A DNA stretch of 64,000 nt, taken from [Scytonema hofmanni] UTEX 2349. GTDB lineage: Bacteria > Cyanobacteriota > Cyanobacteriia > Cyanobacteriales > Nostocaceae. The notes under the pieces are model-generated. The model ran no database searches, was not told the origin of the DNA, and worked only from the letters and a program-made list of their open reading frames with translations. Location of the stretch: assembly GCF_000582685.1 (NCBI RefSeq), contig NZ_KK073768.1, positions 4,723,870 to 4,787,869 of the forward strand. Reading direction: 5' to 3'. Shown piece after piece: positions 58,316-64,000 of the stretch (within the stretch, counting starts at the first letter, position 1; every line of letters begins with the position of its first letter). The position numbers and the translations under genes are program-made.

Positions 58316-60547
58316 TTAGGCTTTTGCGGAATTATTCGGTTCATTAGCGATGATGCCAACTACATTCAACTTGCCCAAAATCTCTGTAGCTTGAATCAAT
58401 TCAGTTCTAGTCACTTGACCCATTTTTTCCACCAACACAATCTGATGACAGTATGTTGCCAAAATCCTGGCATCAACAGTGCCCAAAATTGTTGGTGCAT
58501 CTATCAATACTAAATCATAGGTTTGCTCAAAGACCTGGATTAGTTCTTTCATCCGCCGAGAACTCAGTAATTTCACTGTATCTTCTGGTGTCGGTCCTGC
58601 GGTCAAAATATCGATCGCGGGGTGAATTGGCTGGATATAATCGGGAACTCCGTTATTTGTCTCATCAAGTAATAGCAGAGATAGTCCCCAGTCGTTAGAA
58701 AGCTCCAAAATGTTGTGTAGACTGGGATCGCGCATGTTGGCATCAATTAGCAAAACTCGCCGATGCATTCTTGCCGCACTCAGCGCCAGCCCTTGCGCTA
58801 TAGTTGTCTTACCTTCTTTTGGTAGTGCTGAAGTCACCATCAAAGACTTAAAAGCGTAGGGATTTGATATTTGAATGTTTTGGTAGATCATATCGAAAGT
58901 TTCGTGGCTGGGCAACTGAGTGTAGACACTAAGTTGTTTGTCACGATAGGCAGAACTTAAGCTGCCCTTTCGCAAAAACAGCGATGAGAGACGCTTTTTC
59001 CTGAGGGATAAAGATAATTTTGGAACTCTGCCAAGTAAACGCAGATTTGTTAAATTTTGTAGCTCTTGTGAAGAATAAATTGCATTTTTAGACATCTCCC
59101 AAATCAGGGCGATCGCAATACCTAAAATAGGTCCGATTATGGCTCCCCCAACTAAACGCAATGTTCTACCACTACCCATATAAATTCCCGGTTGGGGTTC
59201 TTCTAAGACTTGCCAATCAAACCCTTCCTGAGCAATTTTTAGTCCTAAAGACTGTTGCGCTTGCAGAAGTTGTTCTAATGTTTTGCGATTAGTTTCTATC
59301 TCTGGCAACAGCCGATTGTATTCTGCGATTAAGGTGGGGTATTTGCTTAACTCTGAGCGAAGTTGCTGTTCTGATTTAGCTAAACTTTGTTCATTAGCAA
59401 CTAATCCCACAGAAGTTGTTTGTACCTCTATTAATTCTTCCAACAACTTGAGGTCAACTTCTCCCATTTGCCCTTGTGTGAGAAGTGATTTTCCGCTTTG
59501 AGGTGTGGTGGATGCTTTGTCTGGTACCGTTCGCTCAATTTCTTGTCGTAATAATGATACTTGATTGGAGCGTTGCTGTGTTAATTTGGCGATCGCCGGC
59601 GAGGTATCTGTATAGCGCAATCGTTCTTGAGCGAGAGCTAATTCTGTTTTTTGAATCTCATTTAATAGCGTTTGATAGCGAGTTGATTGACTCAAACGAG
59701 AGGAAATAAGCGCATTTTGCGGTGAGGCTGCCATTTTCAGCTGCAAGTTATTGTAGCGAGCGCGCACGTCTTGAAGCTGGGCATGGGTGCTTTCTAGCTG
59801 CTTTTGCGTGTTGGCTAGAGAATCGAGGAGAATTTTACTTTGTGCTTCGGGATCGAGTAAGTTATGTTTTTGTCGAAACCGTTTTAAATTATTCTCAGAT
59901 TTAATCACCTCTTGTTTAATTTTCGGTAGGCGATCGTTAACAAAAGAAAGTCCTTTATTCAGACGTTGCTTTTGTTGCTCTATGTTGTAATCTTGATAAA
60001 CTTTTTTTAAGGCTTGTAGTACTTTTACGGCTTTAATTGGATCTTGGTCTTTGAATGTTATTTCAAATACTTGACTGGGAACTTTATTCACTCCTGTCTC
60101 TGCTTCTAGTTGGGACACAACTAAAGAACCTGGTTTAGCTTGTTTACCTTTCTTACCTAAAATATCTTCTACTTTAATATCTGGATATTCCGGACGCAGT
60201 AAATCTACAGCTTTTTGGATTAATTTAGTACTCAGCATTAGCCTTAACTGAGCAGTGTAATCAACAAACTGAAAATTTTGATCGGTAAATTGGCTATTTG
60301 TATTTCCTTGGATATTTCTAGATTGTAAGCCCTCATACAAATTAGAATTTACCAATAATTGCATAGAGCTTTGGTATTTTGGTTTGGCAATTGTTGCTAG
60401 AAAAATCGCAACGGACATAACTAAGCCGGAAACACCAAGGATGAGAAAGCATCGACGAAACAAAATTGTCGATAGTTGCCTGATGTTAACTGCGCTTTGT
60501 GGGGAAGTAGTAATTAATTGCCCCTGATTCAGACCTGTATTAGCCAC
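58316..60547 (-). CDS. Wzc-like polysaccharide co-polymerase/BY-kinase (2), no Tyr tail
   Basis: 743 residues. Wzz domain with TM1 at about 33-53, long coiled coils, TM2 near 470-490. The kinase-type ATPase has Walker A SALPKEGKTT (about 571-580), LLIDANMR and Walker B LVLIDAPT (about 676-683). The C-terminus ends NEPNNSAKA with no tyrosine cluster, unlike the paralogue at 50257, so it may not autophosphorylate on a tail or may have a regulatory role. It probably acts in exopolysaccharide export. Confidence 0.9.
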   Translation of the reverse strand: MANTGLNQGQLITTSPQSAVNIRQLSTILFRRCFLILGVSGLVMSVAIFLATIAKPKYQSSMQLLVNSNLYEGLQSRNIQGNTNSQFTDQNFQFVDYTAQLRLMLSTKLIQKAVDLLRPEYPDIKVEDILGKKGKQAKPGSLVVSQLEAETGVNKVPSQVFEITFKDQDPIKAVKVLQALKKVYQDYNIEQQKQRLNKGLSFVNDRLPKIKQEVIKSENNLKRFRQKHNLLDPEAQSKILLDSLANTQKQLESTHAQLQDVRARYNNLQLKMAASPQNALISSRLSQSTRYQTLLNEIQKTELALAQERLRYTDTSPAIAKLTQQRSNQVSLLRQEIERTVPDKASTTPQSGKSLLTQGQMGEVDLKLLEELIEVQTTSVGLVANEQSLAKSEQQLRSELSKYPTLIAEYNRLLPEIETNRKTLEQLLQAQQSLGLKIAQEGFDWQVLEEPQPGIYMGSGRTLRLVGGAIIGPILGIAIALIWEMSKNAIYSSQELQNLTNLRLLGRVPKLSLSLRKKRLSSLFLRKGSLSSAYRDKQLSVYTQLPSHETFDMIYQNIQISNPYAFKSLMVTSALPKEGKTTIAQGLALSAARMHRRVLLIDANMRDPSLHNILELSNDWGLSLLLLDETNNGVPDYIQPIHPAIDILTAGPTPEDTVKLLSSRRMKELIQVFEQTYDLVLIDAPTILGTVDARILATYCHQIVLVEKMGQVTRTELIQATEILGKLNVVGIIANEPNNSAKA

Positions 60548-61251
60548 TATTAAAGTCCTTTAATCTCGACAGATGTTGAGCAAGAAAACTTTTGTAATAT
60601 TAATTTTACTAAATTGATGACGCTACAAGATGCATTTATGATTCCTAGAAAAAATATGTTGTGTGTAAATTAATTAACGAGAGTGTTAATTTTTACTTTT
60701 TTAAGTGGGGAAAATTTTAACATTCAGGATACAACGTTTTTTGTATTGATTAAGACTTACGCAAGTGTCATATTTTTTCCTTTAAAGGTTGCCAATAACA
60801 GAAGATATATGTGGGAGTTGCGTAAGTCCTATTCATGACTAATTTTAACAATTACAATATGACATCTCTTGCCAAAATGGCAGAGAAATTTGAAAAGTTA
60901 TTTTCCCAAGGATAAATTTCATTGCGTAAGTCCTGGATAAGCAAACATGACTGTAAGCATCTTCTGAGTCAAATCCAATAGACACGCGAAAGTGAAAAAG
61001 AATTATTGTGACGTAGCAGTGCTATGTCTGTTGGGGTGCGGAGTCTAGTATGCGATCGCTATTCAGTTCTTGCGAATAGATTTTGAATAATCAGCGATCG
61101 CTCTGTTTATTTAGGGATGGGGCTGCTTTAAAAATTGTGATAATATGGACCCGTCGTTTTTGAAAAAGTGTCAAAAACTTTAGTATATTTATTGCATAAG
61201 GGCGGGGTTTGCCTGCCCCTACAATTCAATCCAAAATCCAAAATCCAAAAT
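60548..61251. other. Intergenic region with family B elements
   Basis: No gene. A diverged family B element at 60751-60831 and a lone right end (TTGCGTAAGTCCT) at 60922-60934 that may form a composite with it. The remainder is AT-rich, including the likely promoter of the kinase gene. Confidence 0.6.
60751..60831. mobile_element. MITE family B, diverged copy (81 bp)
   Basis: Ends TAAGACTTACGCAAG and TTGCGTAAGTCCTA; flanks TTGAT and TTCAT match at 4 of 5 positions. The interior is unrelated to the 93-bp copies. Confidence 0.7.
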
Positions 61252-62211
61252 TCAAACTCCTGGCTTGCTTAACTCCACTTGCCGCCGTCTGGGTACATCA
61301 TAGGTGAAAAAATCATAAGCCATGTCTGTCTTCGGAAAAATAGCACGGGCTTCTTGAAGTAAATCCTTTAACTCTATGGAATTTCCTGGAGCGTAACGGG
61401 GACTAAAATGAGTCATAATCAGTCGATGTGCCCCTGCCCCTAAAGCTGTTTGCGCTGCCATTGTAGTTGTCGAGTGCAACCGTTTAAAAGCCATATCTGC
61501 GTCTTGATGGGCAAAAGTCGCTTCATGAATTAAGACATCTGCATCGTGTGCTAACTCCACCGCACCATCACAAAAAACTGTGTCAGTACAATAAGCAATT
61601 TTGCGTCCAATTTCTGTCGGTCCACACAACTGAGTGCCGTCAATAACTCGCCCATCACTTAGAGTAACAGTTTCACCCCGCTTGAGTTGACCGTAAATTC
61701 GACCGGGAGGAATTTGCAATTCTTTCGCTTTTTCGATATCAAAGCGTCCGGAACGGTCTTTTTCGACGACGCGGTAGCCAAAAGCGGGAATGCGGTGGTG
61801 CAAAGGACCGCAGCTAACGGTAAATTCATCGTCTTCGTAAATTATCCCCGGACGGACCGCGTGAACTTTTAATGGGTAAGAAAAGTGAGTATGAGAGTAG
61901 CGCGAGGCAGCTTGCAAATATTCATTTAATCCCGGTGGACCATAAATATCAATTCGGTCTACATTGCCGGCTAAACCGCAAGTAGCCAGAAGACCCATTA
62001 AACCAAAAATATGGTCGCCGTGCATGTGAGTGATAAAAATTCGGGAGAGTTGGCTAATTTTTAGCTCACTCCGGATAATTTGATGCTGAGTACCTTCGCC
62101 ACAATCAAATAACCACATTTCCGCCCTTTGTGGTAATCTCAAAGCAACGCTAGAAACATTGCGCGATCGCGTGGGTATACCAGAACTCGTCCCTAAAAAT
62201 GTTATCTGCAC
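61252..62211 (-). CDS. rnz: Ribonuclease Z
   Basis: Removes the 3' trailer from tRNA precursors, needed because tRNA genes such as the tRNA-Gln here lack an encoded CCA. The 319-residue metallo-beta-lactamase fold has ITHMHGDHIFG (H62, H64, D66, H67), FLGTSSGIPTRSRNVSS at the start, YCTDTVFCDG, IHEATFAHQDADMA and LIMTHFSPRY. All zinc ligands are present. Confidence 0.96.
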   Translation of the reverse strand: MQITFLGTSSGIPTRSRNVSSVALRLPQRAEMWLFDCGEGTQHQIIRSELKISQLSRIFITHMHGDHIFGLMGLLATCGLAGNVDRIDIYGPPGLNEYLQAASRYSHTHFSYPLKVHAVRPGIIYEDDEFTVSCGPLHHRIPAFGYRVVEKDRSGRFDIEKAKELQIPPGRIYGQLKRGETVTLSDGRVIDGTQLCGPTEIGRKIAYCTDTVFCDGAVELAHDADVLIHEATFAHQDADMAFKRLHSTTTMAAQTALGAGAHRLIMTHFSPRYAPGNSIELKDLLQEARAIFPKTDMAYDFFTYDVPRRRQVELSKPGV

Positions 62212-62324
62212 TACGTTATGCCTGCCTTCCTATTGCTGAATTTGGTTGGCGCTATATTTCCTATAGTGGCACGTTTAACTAAAAAAAGGGGACTAGGGAC
62301 TGGGGACTGGTTGTACTGGGAAAA

Positions 62325-62400
62325 TAAGTCAGGAATGAACCCAAAAATTCTCTCAAACTCCTATTCCTTCTCCTTACGGAGACGCTGCGCGAAGGTGTCA
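62325..62400. repeat. Degenerate family B repeat at a gene end
   Basis: GTCAGGAATGAACCCAAAAA then TTCTCTCAAACTCCTATTCC closely follows the interior of family B copies 1 and 2. It runs into CTCCTTACGGAGACGCTGCGCG palindromes that form the 3' end of the next gene. Confidence 0.65.
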
Positions 62401-63083
62401 TTGGCGTTTTCTCCTTTCAAAGACGCTACGCGTTGGCAAATCGTTAGATCATTTGTTTGTCCCACAAGTTGCGGTGCAGCAACCTGCAAACTCATCTTTT
62501 CACACCTCACGGTTAAAAAAGGCTGACCTAAATTTATCCCAGCAAAAGGACTTTCAGCAGGGACTTCTAACTTAGAACCAATCAAACCCAAGCGAGACTC
62601 AAATTGGGCGCCAAACATCAACAAATCATTACCCATCGTACTAAAAGCAGAACCGCCTAACCACTGTCGCCAAGCCAAGCTTTGTTGCTTGTAATCAAGA
62701 CTACATAAAATCTTCTTACCCTGACGAACAATAACACGTTTATTATCTTCCCAGGTAAACTCAGCCATTTCCTTTGGAAGTCCCCAAATTTCTCGACCAC
62801 CAGCCATAGAATCAGGATTATCTACATAGATATGCGAAACCCAACCACCAAATTTACCTTGATAACTAACCAAAGCCGGGGCAACAATTAACTCACTATA
62901 TTCCAACACCGAACCCGCACCGTAATGAGATACATATACTACACTCAGAGTTTTACCAGGTAATACTGAGATAATATTTAACTCAGATGGTATCAGGTGG
63001 CGCACCTTGTCAACATCGACTAAATGCACAGTTGAGATAGCGTAGCCTTTCAGCGTCCAAGGTGTGTATTGTGGATATCCCAC
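62361..63083 (-). CDS. Acetoacetate decarboxylase-family protein
   Basis: 240 residues. The family core GGREIWGLPKEMAEFTWEDN carries the candidate Schiff-base lysine K104; HLVDVDKVRHLIPSELNI and YSELIVAPALVSY match the usual N-terminal half. Substrate unknown; cyanobacterial members may act on other beta-keto acids. The last 20 or so residues (GENANDTFAQRLRKEKE) come from repeat DNA (a CGGAGACGCTGCGCG palindrome and a degenerate family B copy), so the C-terminus is not original. Confidence 0.85.
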   Translation of the reverse strand: MGYPQYTPWTLKGYAISTVHLVDVDKVRHLIPSELNIISVLPGKTLSVVYVSHYGAGSVLEYSELIVAPALVSYQGKFGGWVSHIYVDNPDSMAGGREIWGLPKEMAEFTWEDNKRVIVRQGKKILCSLDYKQQSLAWRQWLGGSAFSTMGNDLLMFGAQFESRLGLIGSKLEVPAESPFAGINLGQPFLTVRCEKMSLQVAAPQLVGQTNDLTICQRVASLKGENANDTFAQRLRKEKE

Positions 63084-63109
63084 TTTTTCTCTCCTGACTC
63101 AGCATTGAA

Positions 63110-63172
63110 TCGTAGTGAGCGGTTTACCTCTCATAGCAAGGCTTTCGAGGGCTGAAGCCCTCACTACGAATT
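63110..63172. repeat. CGTAGTGAGC palindromic repeat
   Basis: CGTAGTGAGCGGTTTACCTC ... GAGGGCTGAAGCCCTCACTACG, the same palindrome class as 6105 and 28395, between dnaK and the decarboxylase-like gene. Confidence 0.6.
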
Positions 63173-63174
63173 AA

Positions 63175-63214
63175 TTAACAAAAATAACCATCCAAGGTCT
63201 ATCCTTGGATGGTT
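63175..63214 (-). terminator. Intrinsic terminator of dnaK
   Basis: 12-bp perfect stem AACCATCCAAGG / CCTTGGATGGTT (63186-63197, 63203-63214). On the minus strand it is followed by TATTTTTGTT. Confidence 0.9.
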
Positions 63215-63237
63215 TTGTTATTAGCGATTAGCTAAAC

Positions 63238-64000
63238 TTACTTAGATTCAGTGAAATCAGCATCAATGACATCATCACCGCTACCGCTACCAGAAGAGGT
63301 AGAACCACCATCTTGAGGTTCAGCACCTCCAGTAGCACCAGCACCACCTTGTTGATAAAGATTGCTACCAACAGCAAATAGCGCTTGTTGTAATTCTGGC
63401 ATCAGCTTCTTGATTTGCTCGTCGTCTTCTTTAGAGACAGCATCTCGCAAGTCTTTTACCAAACCTTCAACTTTGGTTTTGTCAGCTTCGGGAACTTTAT
63501 CACCCAACTCTTGCAACTGCTTCTCAGCTTGGTATGACAACGAGTCGGCTTGATTTTTACGTTCAATTTTCTCACGACGCTCTTTGTCAGTAGAAGCGTT
63601 TTGTTCCGCTTCTCTTACCATCCGCTCAACATCAGTTTTGTCGAGGGTAGAAGCGCCTGTAATGCTGATAGACTGTTCCTTACCGGTGCCTTTGTCTTTA
63701 GCGGTAACGTTGAGAATACCGTTAGCGTCAATGTCAAAAGTAACTTCAATTTGAGGTACACCGCGAGGTGCTGGGGGAATACCATCAAGTCGGAAGGTTC
63801 CCAAACTCTTGTTATCGTTGGACATCTCGCGTTCCCCTTGGAGAACGTGAATTTCCACGTTGGTTTGACCATCCACGGCAGTAGAGAAGACTTCCGATTT
63901 CTTGGTAGGAATGGTGGTGTTGCGAGGGATAATCTTGGTCATCACACCGCCTAAGGTTTCTACACCCAAGGACAAAGGTGATACATCTAACAAGAGAATG
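63238..64000 (-). CDS. dnaK: Chaperone DnaK, C-terminal part (truncated by window end)
   Basis: ATP-dependent Hsp70 chaperone. Visible are the linker DVSPLSLGVETLGGVMTKII, the substrate-binding beta-sandwich (NTTIPTKKSEVFSTAVDGQT, LDGIPPAPRGVPQIEVTFDIDANGILNV), the helical lid and a Gly/Ser-rich tail ending DDVIDADFTESK. The ATPase domain lies beyond position 64000. The acidic VIDADF end is typical of housekeeping DnaK; cyanobacteria have several paralogues. A terminator follows. Confidence 0.95.
   Translation of the reverse strand, partial: ILLLDVSPLSLGVETLGGVMTKIIPRNTTIPTKKSEVFSTAVDGQTNVEIHVLQGEREMSNDNKSLGTFRLDGIPPAPRGVPQIEVTFDIDANGILNVTAKDKGTGKEQSISITGASTLDKTDVERMVREAEQNASTDKERREKIERKNQADSLSYQAEKQLQELGDKVPEADKTKVEGLVKDLRDAVSKEDDEQIKKLMPELQQALFAVGSNLYQQGGAGATGGAEPQDGGSTSSGSGSGDDVIDADFTESK

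Overview
The window is chromosomal DNA of a filamentous, probably heterocyst-forming (Nostocales-type) cyanobacterium. The evidence is the dense GCGATCGC (HIP1-like) octamers, petG, a membrane-anchored c-type cytochrome, ycf54, menD and crtE, many conserved cyanobacterial hypothetical proteins, and heptanucleotide tandem repeats of the STRR kind known from heterocystous cyanobacteria. No CRISPR array, prophage or intact insertion sequence is visible.

Layout. 0-3.3 kb: thrS and a DUF1778/GNAT (TacA/TacT-like) toxin-antitoxin pair. 3.3-9 kb: a NicO-family metal exporter, a TPR protein and a secreted DUF4331 protein on the minus strand, divergent from an ECF sigma factor and its ChrR-like cupin anti-sigma factor. 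9-15.4 kb: two conserved unknowns (one DUF3370), a pyroglutamyl-peptidase-like protein, hisH, rsmD, petG, a CytM-like cytochrome and a decayed MFS transporter. 15.7-19.8 kb: a subtilisin-like protease with a small I9-like inhibitor or chaperone protein, a cupin and an unrecognised two-TM protein. 19.9-30 kb: ABC exporter, AI-2E-family permease, Nudix, lipoprotein, folD, crtE, DUF212, ycf54, a SnoaL-like protein and pdxJ. 30.2-36.9 kb: hicBA, a secreted beta-helix protein, a CHAT protease fused to a cyanovirin-N lectin domain, Uma2, an SLH protein and prs. 37.6-45.4 kb: Ser/Thr kinase, bioD, an Rpn-like protein, an M20 amidohydrolase, menD and folB. 46.3-60.5 kb: a GGDEF protein, tRNA-Gln, two Wzc-like tyrosine kinases, conserved membrane proteins, a radical SAM protein and SpoIID/LytB. 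61-64 kb: rnz, an acetoacetate-decarboxylase-family protein and the 3' part of dnaK (cut by the window end).

Most genes are housekeeping or cofactor genes (biotin, folate, pyridoxal phosphate, phylloquinone, isoprenoid, PRPP, histidine) in short operons. Small repeats lie between and sometimes inside them. At least two MITE-like families can be defined from the sequence with exact target-site duplications: family A (18-bp ends, 10-bp duplications, two copies) and family B (AGGACTTACGCA ends, 5-bp duplications, three exact copies of 93 bp and several fragments). Several genes end inside such repeats and have gained repeat-encoded C-terminal tails, and menD carries repeat DNA in frame.

The most interesting items are: (1) a CHAT caspase-like protease with a complete C-terminal cyanovirin-N lectin domain, upstream of and co-directional with a secreted beta-helix protein; (2) a compact minus-strand promoter, hairpin and intrinsic terminator upstream of prs, which is either a small RNA of about 53 nt or a transcription attenuator; (3) the ECF/ChrR-DUF4331-TPR-NicO cluster; (4) the S8 protease with a stand-alone I9-like partner; (5) the MITE families. 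Function calls rest on motif recognition by eye; no database search was possible.
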